A model generated the notes under the pieces. That model saw only the letters and a program-made list of their open reading frames with translations, was not told the origin of the DNA and made no database searches. Source: Opacimonas sp002292215 (lineage in GTDB: Bacteria; Pseudomonadota; Gammaproteobacteria; Enterobacterales; Alteromonadaceae). From it: a DNA stretch of 64,000 bases. The stretch is taken from positions 2,542,001 to 2,606,000 of the forward strand of contig OX044360.1 of NCBI GenBank assembly GCA_943846745.1, in the 5' to 3' direction. The position numbers and the translations under genes were made by a program. Below are positions 8,470 to 16,682 of the stretch, piece by piece; position 1 is the first letter of the stretch; every line of letters starts with the position of its first letter.

Positions 8470-9203
8470 AAAAGTTAATATTAGCGATCGCGTTATTGCT
8501 TCCAAGCTTAGCGTTTGCAGCAGGTTCTAAGCATCCGTTAGACGATGCTGATTACGACCTAACAGACAAAGCATCATTACAAAATGGTGCGCGTATTTTC
8601 ATGAATTACTGCTTAGGTTGTCACCAACAGCAATACCAACGTTATTCACGTACGTTTGCGGATTTAGATATTCCTGAAGAAATCGGTCAAGAATATTTGC
8701 AATTCACGGGTGAAAAAGTCACGGATTACATTACGACACCAATGCCAGTAGATGCTTCTGCAACTTGGTTCGGTGCACCGCCGCCAGATTTAACGTTAGT
8801 AGCACGTGTTCGTGGTGCAGATTGGATTTATACTTATTTGCGTACCTTTTACGTCGATGATTCTAAAACTTTCGGTGTCAACAATCTAACGTTCCCTAAC
8901 GTGGGGATGCCACATGTACTTCAAGAACTGCAAGGTACGCCGCGCATTTCGTATGAAGATGCATTAATTGATGGTGAAACAGTGAAGCGTTATGTTGGTA
9001 TTCAATCAGATGGTGACGGTGAATTGAGCCCGGATGAGTATAACAAAGCCATCTTAGACTTAGTCAATTACTTACAGTATACCGGTGAGCCATCACGTTT
9101 AGGGTCTGAAAAAATCGGTAAAGGTGTATTGGTATTTATCTTTATATTCTTCATCTTTGCTTATTTATTGAAAAAAGATTACTGGCGAGGCGTGAAGAAG
9201 TAA
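8466..9203 (+). CDS. petC: Cytochrome c1
   Basis: The 245-residue protein has a Sec signal peptide (MKKLILAIALLLPSLAFA), one c-type heme site CLGCH (residues 49-53), a GMPHVL segment that supplies the likely axial methionine, and a C-terminal membrane anchor (GVLVFIFIFFIFAYLL). It accepts electrons from the Rieske protein and donates to soluble cytochrome c or an oxidase. It overlaps petB by four bases and closes the operon. Confidence 0.97.
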   Translation: MKKLILAIALLLPSLAFAAGSKHPLDDADYDLTDKASLQNGARIFMNYCLGCHQQQYQRYSRTFADLDIPEEIGQEYLQFTGEKVTDYITTPMPVDASATWFGAPPPDLTLVARVRGADWIYTYLRTFYVDDSKTFGVNNLTFPNVGMPHVLQELQGTPRISYEDALIDGETVKRYVGIQSDGDGELSPDEYNKAILDLVNYLQYTGEPSRLGSEKIGKGVLVFIFIFFIFAYLLKKDYWRGVKK

Positions 9204-9222
9204 AAAATTCATGTATAATCAC

Positions 9223-9248
9223 AAAAGGGGCATAGCGCCCCTTTTTTT
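9223..9248 (+). terminator. Terminator of petABC
   Basis: AAGGGGC and GCCCCTT form a stem around a short ATAGC-like loop, followed by T7. It lies 20 bases after petC and separates it from sspA. Confidence 0.88.
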
Positions 9249-9298
9249 AATGCTTGTCATAAATGCTCGCAAAGCGGCATTTTATAGGAGAAACATCA

Positions 9299-9931
9299 AT
9301 GGCAGTAGCCACCAATAAACGCTCTATCATGACTCTGTTTTCAGATACGATTGATATCTATAGTCATCAGGTACGCATCGTCTTAGCTGAAAAAGGCGTC
9401 ACCGTTGACATTAATTATGTTGACCCTACTAATCTACCTGAAGAAATGCTAGAGCTAAATCCATATGGTACTTTACCAACTTTGGTTGATCGTGATTTAA
9501 ATTTGTACAAATCACATATCATTATGGAATATTTGGATGAGCGTTTCCCACATCCACCATTGATGCCAGTCTATCCAGTTGCTCGTGGTAACAGTCGTCT
9601 TATGATGCACCGCATTGAGCAAGATTGGTATTCTGTTGCAGCGCAGATTTTCCGTGGTGAAGGTGATACTGAAGCATTACGTAACAACTTACGTGAAACG
9701 TTATTATCATTAGCACCTATTTTTGCTGAAACACCGTACTTTATGTCTGAAGAGTTCAGCTTAGTAGATTGTTACTTAGCACCACTGTTATGGCGTTTAC
9801 CTGCGCTTAATATCACCTTAACGGGTGCTGGCAGTAAAGAAGTATTAGCCTATATGAAACGTATCTTTGAACGTTCATCGTTTGTTGCATCATTGACGGA
9901 TCAAGAACGTGAGATTCACAACCCGTTATAA
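9299..9931 (+). CDS. sspA: Stringent starvation protein A
   Basis: The 210-residue GST-fold protein is close to E. coli SspA: MTLFSDTIDIYSHQVRIVLAEKG, LNPYGTLPTLVDRDL, and the family block MEYLDERFPHPPLMPVYPVARG. SspA binds RNA polymerase holoenzyme and favours stationary-phase and acid-response transcription; it lacks glutathione transferase activity in E. coli. The start at ATG 9299 follows AGGAG and gives the same MAVA-NKRS N-terminus as E. coli. sspB follows after 73 bases, and the pet-sspA-sspB order is common in this group. Confidence 0.96.
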   Translation: MAVATNKRSIMTLFSDTIDIYSHQVRIVLAEKGVTVDINYVDPTNLPEEMLELNPYGTLPTLVDRDLNLYKSHIIMEYLDERFPHPPLMPVYPVARGNSRLMMHRIEQDWYSVAAQIFRGEGDTEALRNNLRETLLSLAPIFAETPYFMSEEFSLVDCYLAPLLWRLPALNITLTGAGSKEVLAYMKRIFERSSFVASLTDQEREIHNPL

Positions 9932-10004
9932 CTAATCCGTGATCACTAACATAATACGTAACTAAGTCGCAGCAACATAGCGTTAATTAAAGAAGAACCA
10001 AGAT

Positions 10005-10565
10005 ATGAGTGAGTTTACAATGACATCTAACCAGCCTTATTTGCTTAAAGCATTTTTTGATTGGATAGTCGATAATGGACTCACGCCTCATCTTGTTGTT
10101 GATGCGACTCAAAACAATGTCAGTGTGCCTATGCAATATGTTAATGACGGACAGATAGTATTGAATGTATCACCGGGTGCTTGTATGAATTTTAATATGA
10201 CACCAGAAGGCATTAGTTTTCAAGCTCGTTTTGGTGGACAGCCGCATTACATTCATATTCCTAGTCACGCCGTATTAGCAATCTACGCACGAGAGAATGG
10301 GGCCGGTACAGTCTTCACGGCGGAATCAGATTTATCTATCGAAGATACCGATGAGGACGTTGTAGAGCTATCGGATGGGATGTTGGAAGAGACTGTCTTA
10401 GATAATAGCGATGAACTGTTAGATACTGCAGGGGGAGCTCGGGTTAGTGGCGCACCAAGCCTAGGGATCGTTAGTTCGTCTCAAACCGAAAGTCGCAATG
10501 TGGATGAAGCGTCAGAGCTGACCAAAACTGCTAAGAAGAAACCAACATTCACGATAGTGAAATAA
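10005..10565 (+). CDS. sspB: ClpXP adaptor SspB
   Basis: The first about 115 residues form the ssrA-tag-binding domain (PYLLKAFFDWIVDNGLTPHLVVDA, GQIVLNVSPGA, SHAVLAIYARENGAGT). A long acidic, presumably disordered linker follows, and the last residues (KKPTFTIVK) correspond to the ClpX-binding tail of E. coli SspB. The protein delivers ssrA-tagged stalled-translation products to ClpXP. Met6 is an alternative start; both lie just after AAGAAGAA. Confidence 0.95.
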   Translation: MSEFTMTSNQPYLLKAFFDWIVDNGLTPHLVVDATQNNVSVPMQYVNDGQIVLNVSPGACMNFNMTPEGISFQARFGGQPHYIHIPSHAVLAIYARENGAGTVFTAESDLSIEDTDEDVVELSDGMLEETVLDNSDELLDTAGGARVSGAPSLGIVSSSQTESRNVDEASELTKTAKKKPTFTIVK

Positions 10566-10613
10566 CGACAAAACCTTAAAGACATAAAATGTCTTAGCGT
10601 CTTGTCGCATTTT
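10566..10613. terminator. Compound hairpin between convergent sspB and dolP
   Basis: An inner perfect stem AAGACAT/ATGTCTT (10579-10595) sits inside an outer pairing CGACAA/TTGTCG, followed by CA and six T on the plus strand. It fills the 51-base gap between converging genes and probably ends sspB; it may also slow minus-strand transcription. Confidence 0.65.
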
Positions 10614-10616
10614 TTA

Positions 10617-11207
10617 TTATTGAATAATTTCAAATACCCGCACAACACTTTTGACATTGTTTATGTTTCTAGCGATTTCGACAGCGCGAGTCGCTTGTTG
10701 ATTATCGAGTAAACCCATTAAAAAAACATCTCCGCCATTTACAACCACATTGATCCGGTTAGATTCTATCTCTTTATTCATTAATAGTTTTGCTCGAAGT
10801 GCATTGGCGATTAAAATATCCTTTGCTTGCATCGATGTGCTCAACCGCATGCTAATTCGAATCTGATTATGTGATTTGCGTAAATAGGGGTCACCTGTCA
10901 GAACGGCGTTGATTTGAGGTTGCCAAGTTGCATCATCAATTGTACCGGTTAATAGTAGCTGGCGATTGAATACATCCACTTCAATATCAGACGCCTCGGA
11001 TAATCCTTCAATTTCAGACAGACGTAATGATATACGGGCAACAGCATTTGTGTCATCTATCTGAGTTCCGATAGAACGAGGATCTTGACTGGCTGTTGCA
11101 CCGATGGTCGCAACAGCACCTAATGCAATGGCGGTGCAGCCTGTTGTTAGACTAAAACAACTGATAGCTACCAACCCCATGATCAATTGACGATTACTAC
11201 GACTCAT
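10617..11207 (-). CDS. dolP: BON-domain outer-membrane lipoprotein DolP
   Basis: The 196-residue protein has a lipoprotein signal ending in the lipobox TTGC (Cys24), the family motif DPRSIGTQIDD, and two BON domains (about residues 50-120 and 125-196). E. coli DolP (YraP, 191 residues) is an outer-membrane lipoprotein at division sites that supports envelope integrity. It is the last gene of the lpoA-yraN-diaA-dolP minus-strand cluster, 23 bases after diaA. Confidence 0.93.
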   Translation of the reverse strand: MSRSNRQLIMGLVAISCFSLTTGCTAIALGAVATIGATASQDPRSIGTQIDDTNAVARISLRLSEIEGLSEASDIEVDVFNRQLLLTGTIDDATWQPQINAVLTGDPYLRKSHNQIRISMRLSTSMQAKDILIANALRAKLLMNKEIESNRINVVVNGGDVFLMGLLDNQQATRAVEIARNINNVKSVVRVFEIIQ

Positions 11208-11230
11208 TTCATATACCTTAAATGATGTGA

Positions 11231-11818
11231 CTAGTTAGATTCAGGAAATAAAGCATCATCAATGCATTCACATAAATTGTGAATAGCCAATAAATGCACT
11301 TCTTGGATACGCGCCGTTCGGTTTGACGGCACACGTATCTCAACATCATTCATGCCTAAGAAACCAGCCATTTCACCGCCATCTTTGCCGGTTAATGCCA
11401 CGATAGTCATATCGCGAGATAAGGCGGCTTCCATCGCATTGATTACGTTTCGTGAGTTACCACTAGTTGATATAGCTAATAAGATATCACCAGGTTGACC
11501 TAGTGCACGAACTTGTTTTGAAAATATTTCGTCATAACTATAATCATTAGCAATCGATGTGATGGTGGAGCTATCAGTAGTTAATGCCATTGCAGGTAAA
11601 CTTGGACGGTCACGTTCATAACGGTTAAGAAGCTCAGATGAAAAATGTTGAGCATCTCCGGCAGAACCACCATTACCGCAACTTAATATTTTATTACCTC
11701 GGATCAATGCTTCAACCATCATATTGGCGGCGTTGGCAATCGGTTCAGGTAACACTTCGCTTGCAGCGATTTTGGTTTGAATACTTTCGGTAAAACTTGC
11801 TTTGATATTATCAATCAT
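11231..11818 (-). CDS. diaA: DnaA initiator-associating protein DiaA (SIS domain)
   Basis: The 195-residue SIS-domain protein follows E. coli DiaA closely (ASFTESIQTKIAASEVLP, KILSCGNGGSAGDAQHF, ILLAISTSGNSRNVI, RTARIQEVHLL). DiaA binds DnaA and promotes its assembly at oriC; GmhA is the close paralogue, but the yraN-diaA-dolP context favours DiaA. I chose ATG 11818, which matches the E. coli N-terminus. A TTG directly abutting the yraN stop would add five residues. Confidence 0.92.
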   Translation of the reverse strand: MIDNIKASFTESIQTKIAASEVLPEPIANAANMMVEALIRGNKILSCGNGGSAGDAQHFSSELLNRYERDRPSLPAMALTTDSSTITSIANDYSYDEIFSKQVRALGQPGDILLAISTSGNSRNVINAMEAALSRDMTIVALTGKDGGEMAGFLGMNDVEIRVPSNRTARIQEVHLLAIHNLCECIDDALFPESN

Positions 11819-11833
11819 ATTAGATCCACTCAA

Positions 11834-12187
11834 TTAGACACCTTTGTGCCACTTTGCTCGCGTACCATCTATAGCAATCAGATCAACACGATGCGCCACA
11901 TGGTGTGGGTTTAACGCGTGTTTAGCCATAAATACGTACATTGTTTTAACTACCTTGCGACGCTTTTGCTCAGTAAACATTTCCGTCGCAGCGCCATGAC
12001 TTTGGGTTGTGCGGTATTTTACTTCAACAAATACCCAACAAGCTCCATCGCGCATGATTAAATCTATTTCACCGCATTTTGCACGAAAATTTGCAGTAAT
12101 AAAGTGCAATCCTTGCTGTATTAAATACCGTTTTACTTTTTGTTCTACAACCACACCTAATTGATAGGCATGCTGAGGCTTACTCAC
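11834..12187 (-). CDS. yraN: UPF0102 endonuclease-like protein YraN
   Basis: The 117-residue protein has the PD-(D/E)xK nuclease-like core of the family: GEIDLIMRDG, FVEVKYR and the HRVDLIAI strand. Its function is not settled. The start is GTG 12187, which overlaps the end of lpoA by 8 bases, so coupled translation is likely; no in-frame ATG is available before the conserved region. Confidence 0.9.
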   Translation of the reverse strand: MSKPQHAYQLGVVVEQKVKRYLIQQGLHFITANFRAKCGEIDLIMRDGACWVFVEVKYRTTQSHGAATEMFTEQKRRKVVKTMYVFMAKHALNPHHVAHRVDLIAIDGTRAKWHKGV

Positions 12188-14063
12188 TCGTCAATCGTTC
12201 AATTTGTCGAGTGGTTATTTTGGCACGCGGTAAAGTACGTGTCACTTGATTCTTATCATTTATTGCCAAGCTGCCAGTTAAACCAGGTAATAGTAACCCC
12301 TGAACTTTTTGTAATGGCTGGATTTTGCCGATTAAGTTTAATGCATCATATCCAAATGCGAATAGGCGTTTTTGCGCGGTAGAGGCTTCAGAAAATACTG
12401 TTTCATATTGAGCGAGTAATTCAACATTGAGCGTATCATCAAGTAACCAAGGCATATCAATAAAAATCACATTTTGTAAATCACGTAACGAGTTCTTGTT
12501 CAATTTATGATTATAACTACGCGAACTGGCAAATACGGGTTGTATCTCATCAGAGAACGTACTTATGCTGGCTTCAATCATCGGATTAATCAGTTCTGTT
12601 TGTTTCGCGTTAGCAAAGACGACAAACGCATCAATATCTTTGCGGTTACGTGTCACACTGAACATTTCTTGGCCTAAATAACGTTCTAGTATGCTAATTC
12701 TATCGCGGCTTTGTTGCACGCCGAGTGCATCACCAATCGCCTTGCGCATTGATTTGTTATCGCTAAAAGAAAGGGTAATGGTACTGGTATGTTGTGTTAG
12801 CGCCTGCCAGCGTGCGGTAAACGCTTCGGCCATACGGGTCGCTGTGCGATCTGGCGCATGGATTAATATAGGTTGTTGATATTGCTGAGTAAACATAAGC
12901 TCGGCAATTTGTTCGGCTTCATCTTCTGGTGAAAGTGCAAAAAAAGTGTGATTACTCAAGCTCGTATTTGGTAAAAACTCTGTCGATGCAGGGGCGTCCA
13001 GTTGAGGAACCAATGAATCAGTGTCAAGCCGATTCAACCCTAATAATTGTTGGTTAGGTTTGATATGCGGCAGGATTAATTCTAATTTAGGTTTTAACAG
13101 TGGCCCAATAATTAAATCCGCCTCGGCAATAGCTGCAATTAATGCTTCGTCGGTTTGCGTATTGGTATCCACAAAATATAACGATTCAATCATTTGCTCA
13201 TAACCCTGCTGTTGTGATTGACTGGCTAAATAAGCGGCAACTACACCTTGTTTTATTTGTTGTGCTTGGGCAGCTAGACGTCCAGTTAGCGGCAATAACA
13301 CAGCAACACGCTGGGCAGTGTTATTACGAATTTGCAACAACCCAATAATTTCCGAAGGTAAGTGTTTAACTAACGGATGATTCGGGAACTGATATTGAAA
13401 CTGAGTTAACTGGCTAGCTAATTCGTATTGGTTTAAGGCGTGTTCGCGAAGTATCTTAGTGAGGCGAATAAATCCATCAATCTCGGAATTACCAATTAAT
13501 TGTAGTTGTTCACCAGGAATTTTTTGTGCCAAACGCCACACATAATTAATATCATAATCTTGTGATGTGACATGCGCATTTACGGCATTGCGTGCATCAA
13601 ACAGTGCTTCGTAAATGACAGCTTTGGCATGCCACTGTTGCTGCTGTATTAATGACGAAGATGTAGGTGCCTCAAGTAAAGCTAACCGAGTTTGATAAGT
13701 ATCATTAGGGTGAACACATTGTGCTCGGTATAATTTCGCTTGAGCCAGTTGTTCTGAGTCTAATAGTGGGTAAATAGGAGCTAACACTGAATGCACGTGC
13801 TGGCATTGTTGTGCGGTATTGGCTAACTCTGCAGCTTGAAGTAAATACTGATTGCGACGTAAAGCTTGGTCATTATTCTCGGCTAGCTCCGCTTGATCGA
13901 GTAATTGCGGAAAGGTTAGAGTCAAAGCAACGGCTGGAGTATTCACTATTGGGGCAGACGTATGAGTCGATTTAGGTGTTGTTGCAGAACACGCACCTAA
14001 CCCTACAAGCAAAGCAAGTAAAGCCACACGACGGCAATTGAACAATGAAAAATTTATAGTCAC
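12180..14063 (-). CDS. lpoA: Penicillin-binding protein activator LpoA
   Basis: The 627-residue lipoprotein has a signal ending LGAC (Cys25), a helical TPR-like N-terminal part (about residues 45-240) and a C-terminal periplasmic-binding-protein-like LppC domain (from RVAVLLPLTGRLAAQAQQIKQGV on). LpoA reaches from the outer membrane to activate PBP1A peptidoglycan synthesis in gammaproteobacteria. The start is GTG 14063 without a strong ribosome binding site; a second GTG twelve codons in would shorten the signal peptide. It opens the lpoA-yraN-diaA-dolP unit, divergent from rsmI. Confidence 0.93.
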   Translation of the reverse strand: MTINFSLFNCRRVALLALLVGLGACSATTPKSTHTSAPIVNTPAVALTLTFPQLLDQAELAENNDQALRRNQYLLQAAELANTAQQCQHVHSVLAPIYPLLDSEQLAQAKLYRAQCVHPNDTYQTRLALLEAPTSSSLIQQQQWHAKAVIYEALFDARNAVNAHVTSQDYDINYVWRLAQKIPGEQLQLIGNSEIDGFIRLTKILREHALNQYELASQLTQFQYQFPNHPLVKHLPSEIIGLLQIRNNTAQRVAVLLPLTGRLAAQAQQIKQGVVAAYLASQSQQQGYEQMIESLYFVDTNTQTDEALIAAIAEADLIIGPLLKPKLELILPHIKPNQQLLGLNRLDTDSLVPQLDAPASTEFLPNTSLSNHTFFALSPEDEAEQIAELMFTQQYQQPILIHAPDRTATRMAEAFTARWQALTQHTSTITLSFSDNKSMRKAIGDALGVQQSRDRISILERYLGQEMFSVTRNRKDIDAFVVFANAKQTELINPMIEASISTFSDEIQPVFASSRSYNHKLNKNSLRDLQNVIFIDMPWLLDDTLNVELLAQYETVFSEASTAQKRLFAFGYDALNLIGKIQPLQKVQGLLLPGLTGSLAINDKNQVTRTLPRAKITTRQIERLTSE

Positions 14064-14147
14064 TAGTTAATCCATAAAAGCAAGTGAATGAAAGCCATAC
14101 ATAAGTGTATAATATGCATCATACTGTATTTTAAAAAGATCCGCATT

Positions 14148-14993
14148 ATGTCTGACACTGGTTGTTTATATATCGTTCCTACTCCCATCGGTAATTTGCA
14201 AGATATTACACTTCGCGCATTGACGATCCTCAAATCTGTCGATGCGATAGCATGTGAAGATACTCGTCATAGCCGAGTATTGTTGCAGCACTTTAGTATT
14301 GATAAACCGACGTTTGCTGTACATGATCATAACGAATCTATGATGGTAAATAAAGTGATCCAAAGACTAGAAAAAGGGGAGTCCATCGCTTTAATTTCAG
14401 ATGCCGGTACGCCGTTGATTAGCGATCCCGGTTATGTGTTAGTGCATGCCTGTCGTGAAATCAGTGCCAATGTCATTGCCTTACCCGGTCCTTGTGCTGC
14501 CGTAACGGCTCTGTCTGGTTCGGGATTACCAACGGATCAGTTTATTTTTAGAGGTTTTTTACCGGTAAAACAGCAAGCTAAGCAACAGGCGATTGAAGCA
14601 TTACAGCATTCGTATTGTACGAGTGTATTTTATGAAGCGCCGCGTCGGGTCTTAGATACCATGAAGATGATGGAGCGATGCTTACCCGATACTATCACCA
14701 TTGTAATGGCTAAAGAGATTACCAAAACCTTTGAAACATTCATCAGCGGTAGCGCGTCTAAAATTATCGAATGGTTAGAAGCCGAGCCAGCCCATCAAAA
14801 AGGTGAATTTGTACTTATGGTTGGTCCTGCAGAAAAAGACATGAGTGAAATCTCTATCGAGGCCCAGCAGTTAATGACCCATTTACAGTTACACTTACCG
14901 CCTAAAAAAGCCGCAGGTATCGTTGCCGAACACTATGGTTTAAAGAAAAATGCCATTTATCAATGGAGTTTGATGTCATTACAGACTCAATGA
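14148..14993 (+). CDS. rsmI: 16S rRNA (cytidine1402-2'-O)-methyltransferase RsmI
   Basis: The 281-residue tetrapyrrole-methylase-fold protein shows LYIVPTPIGNLQDITLRA, CEDTRHSR, ISDAGTPLISDPG and FYEAPRRV. It uses SAM to methylate the ribose of C1402 in 16S rRNA. ATG 14148 gives the family N-terminus; longer in-frame starts add a 20-residue tail with no homology. A TATAAT at 14108-14113 is a possible -10 element. The adjacency to lpoA is as in E. coli. Confidence 0.95.
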   Translation: MSDTGCLYIVPTPIGNLQDITLRALTILKSVDAIACEDTRHSRVLLQHFSIDKPTFAVHDHNESMMVNKVIQRLEKGESIALISDAGTPLISDPGYVLVHACREISANVIALPGPCAAVTALSGSGLPTDQFIFRGFLPVKQQAKQQAIEALQHSYCTSVFYEAPRRVLDTMKMMERCLPDTITIVMAKEITKTFETFISGSASKIIEWLEAEPAHQKGEFVLMVGPAEKDMSEISIEAQQLMTHLQLHLPPKKAAGIVAEHYGLKKNAIYQWSLMSLQTQ

Positions 14994-15339
14994 ATGTATT
15001 GCTCTATCAACACGCTAAAAAACAAGGGATTAAACTAAAAATGCATTTGGGCAATTGATGACAACCTTACATTATGTCTCGCAAGGTTTTGCATTAGTGG
15101 TACATCCATCTTCAGCGACATTTCATTTAGAGTCGAGTCAGCAGATCCGAGCGATTGAAATTACTGAACCGAAGTTATACCGCGATGTCTATGTGCAAGT
15201 AGTGGCGTCTAAAGCCCAAGATCCAGCAGTGAATACCGTGTATGAACTGATCCGTGAAGTCACGGCGAATATGCATTATCAAGGATGCTGGCGAGGTGAG
15301 TTACTTGATAACAAATATACTCGATCTGTATCCTTATGA
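14990..15339 (+). pseudogene. Frameshifted C-terminal remnant of a LysR-family regulator
   Basis: An open stretch from ATG 14990 reads VLLYQHAKKQGIKLKMHLGN and then stops at a TGA near 15053. Shifting frame by one base at about 15046-15057 continues MTTLHYVSQGFALVVHPSSATFH through DVYVQVVASKAQDPAVNTVYELIREV to a stop at 15337-15339. The joined text has the layout of the last third of a LysR effector-binding domain (linker helix, V-GxA-V-P loop, final strand and helix). The DNA-binding part is absent because rsmI occupies the upstream DNA. The fragment starts inside the rsmI stop region and its end overlaps the thioredoxin-like gene. This assignment rests on motif pattern, not on a search. Confidence 0.5.
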
Positions 15340-15570
15340 GGTGAGCCATTGCTGGATCTCCGCAGTTGAAGGCAATCCTCCTTTATGTACAACGGTTTCA
15401 TCTAGTACAATGGCAGGAGTCGACATGACCCCGTAACTGATTATTTGCATGGGATCTTCTATTTTTTCGACACTGATCGTCTGTCCTAATTCAGCCGCAG
15501 TAGTTTCTAGTAGAAGTACGGTAGTTTTACATTTGGCGCAGCCGGTTCCTAAGACTTTAAATTTTTTCAT
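15334..15570 (-). CDS. Small thioredoxin-like redox protein
   Basis: The 78-residue protein MKKFKVLGTGCAKCKTT... has the CxxC active site CAKC and the cis-proline STPAIV segment of the small glutaredoxin-like (TM0996/MTH895-type) thioredoxin family. Such proteins are often encoded directly after DUF318/ArsP-like permeases, as here (13-base gap). I chose ATG 15570, preceded by GGAAC; a longer in-frame start overlaps the permease end. Its substrate is unknown; delivering reducing power to the permease or its cargo is inference. The 3' end overlaps the LysR remnant by six bases. Confidence 0.85.
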   Translation of the reverse strand: MKKFKVLGTGCAKCKTTVLLLETTAAELGQTISVEKIEDPMQIISYGVMSTPAIVLDETVVHKGGLPSTAEIQQWLTS

Positions 15571-15583
15571 GATAGTGTTCCGT

Positions 15584-16576
15584 TTAGAGTAAAAATGCGA
15601 CGCTGTTAAATATCCATCCAACGACGGTAAATGATACTAATAACATAGCAAATAAAATGGCTAGTAATTTCCATTGCATCACTTGTTTAAGTAAAATAAA
15701 TTCAGGGAAACTCGCTGCAACCGTGCTCATACAAAACGCTAAAGCCGTGCCTATCGGCAGGCCATTAGTGATCAAACTCTCCATAACTGGGATCACACCT
15801 GTGGCGTTGGAATACAATGGGATGCCAACTAATACCGCTGCTGGCACCGACCACCATTGCCCCGTGCCTAAATGAGTTTCAATCCAGCCATCTGGAACAA
15901 AGCCATGTAACGCTGAGCCCAGTCCTACCCCGATAATAACCCATATCCAAACACGACGAAAAATATCGAACATTTCTCGTTTAGCAAATGCATGTCGTTC
16001 GCTCATTGTTAAGCTTTGTATCGTGCCGTTGGTTCCTGCTGAAGAGTATGTTTGGCCTTGTTCAAGCGCCTTAGCAGCAAAGGATTGTAACCAGCGTTCG
16101 GCTTTTATCGTGTCCAGAAACAAGCCACCGAGCATGCCGATACTCATGCCAACGATGATATATAAAATCGTAAACTTCCAGCCTAATAAACTCATCAAGA
16201 GTAAGACCGCAACTTCATTGATTAAGGGAGAGGTTAACAAAAATGCCATAGTGATCCCAACAGGTATCCCCGCCGAGGTAAACCCTAAAAAGACAGGAAT
16301 GCTGGAGCAAGAGCAAAATGGTGTAATAGCACCAAAGCCGGATGCGAGAAGATAACCTAAGCCGCGATTTTTACCGGCAAGAAAATCCCTCACTCGTTCT
16401 ACATTCATCGAGGCACGTAGCAATGCAATAAGGTAAATCATGACTAACAACAGGGCAAATATTTTACTGGTATCTTCGATGAAAAAGTGGAGAGCATCAC
16501 CCAATTTGGTATCTGGGCTTAACCCCAAGACACTAAAGCTGAGCCAACTGGCTAGATCGGTGAAAATTTGAAACAC
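15584..16576 (-). CDS. Permease of the UPF0718/DUF318 (ArsP/YraQ-like) family
   Basis: The 330-residue membrane protein has about eight helices and the family motif PFCSCSSIP near residue 87, plus a TSPLINEVAV segment. The family includes ArsP, which exports trivalent organoarsenicals, and many members of unknown substrate. A cytoplasmic loop of about 45 residues divides the two halves. It is followed by a CxxC thioredoxin-like protein. The usual ArsR regulator is not adjacent; instead a large dyad lies just before the start codon and a LysR remnant lies downstream. Confidence 0.88.
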   Translation of the reverse strand: MFQIFTDLASWLSFSVLGLSPDTKLGDALHFFIEDTSKIFALLLVMIYLIALLRASMNVERVRDFLAGKNRGLGYLLASGFGAITPFCSCSSIPVFLGFTSAGIPVGITMAFLLTSPLINEVAVLLLMSLLGWKFTILYIIVGMSIGMLGGLFLDTIKAERWLQSFAAKALEQGQTYSSAGTNGTIQSLTMSERHAFAKREMFDIFRRVWIWVIIGVGLGSALHGFVPDGWIETHLGTGQWWSVPAAVLVGIPLYSNATGVIPVMESLITNGLPIGTALAFCMSTVAASFPEFILLKQVMQWKLLAILFAMLLVSFTVVGWIFNSVAFLL

Positions 16577-16582
16577 ATTGTG

Positions 16583-16617
16583 CCTTAAGTAAATCTAATC
16601 GTTAGATAACCTTAAGG
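16583..16617. promoter_or_regulatory. 35-base palindrome before the permease gene
   Basis: CCTTAAG ... ATCTAA-TCG-TTAGAT ... CTTAAGG forms a nested palindrome, 13 of 16 positions paired per arm, ending six bases before the permease start codon. On the minus strand it is not followed by a T run, so an operator for a repressor encoded elsewhere is more likely than a terminator. Confidence 0.5.
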
Positions 16618-16648
16618 ATACACAATTTTAGGAGAGACGATTGAATAA

Positions 16649-16671
16649 GCGCTAAACCGTTGATCTAGCGC
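16649..16671 (-). terminator. Weak hairpin after nspC
   Basis: GCGCTA and TAGCGC pair around an 11-base loop 12 bases after the nspC stop. The minus-strand sequence that follows is only TTATTC, so this is at best a weak terminator. Confidence 0.3.
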
Positions 16672-16682
16672 AATAAATCAGT

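Noticed and set aside
9214..9219. TATAAT between petC and its terminator as an sspA promoter
   Set aside because: A transcript from it would run at once into the petC terminator, and no -35 element is at proper distance.
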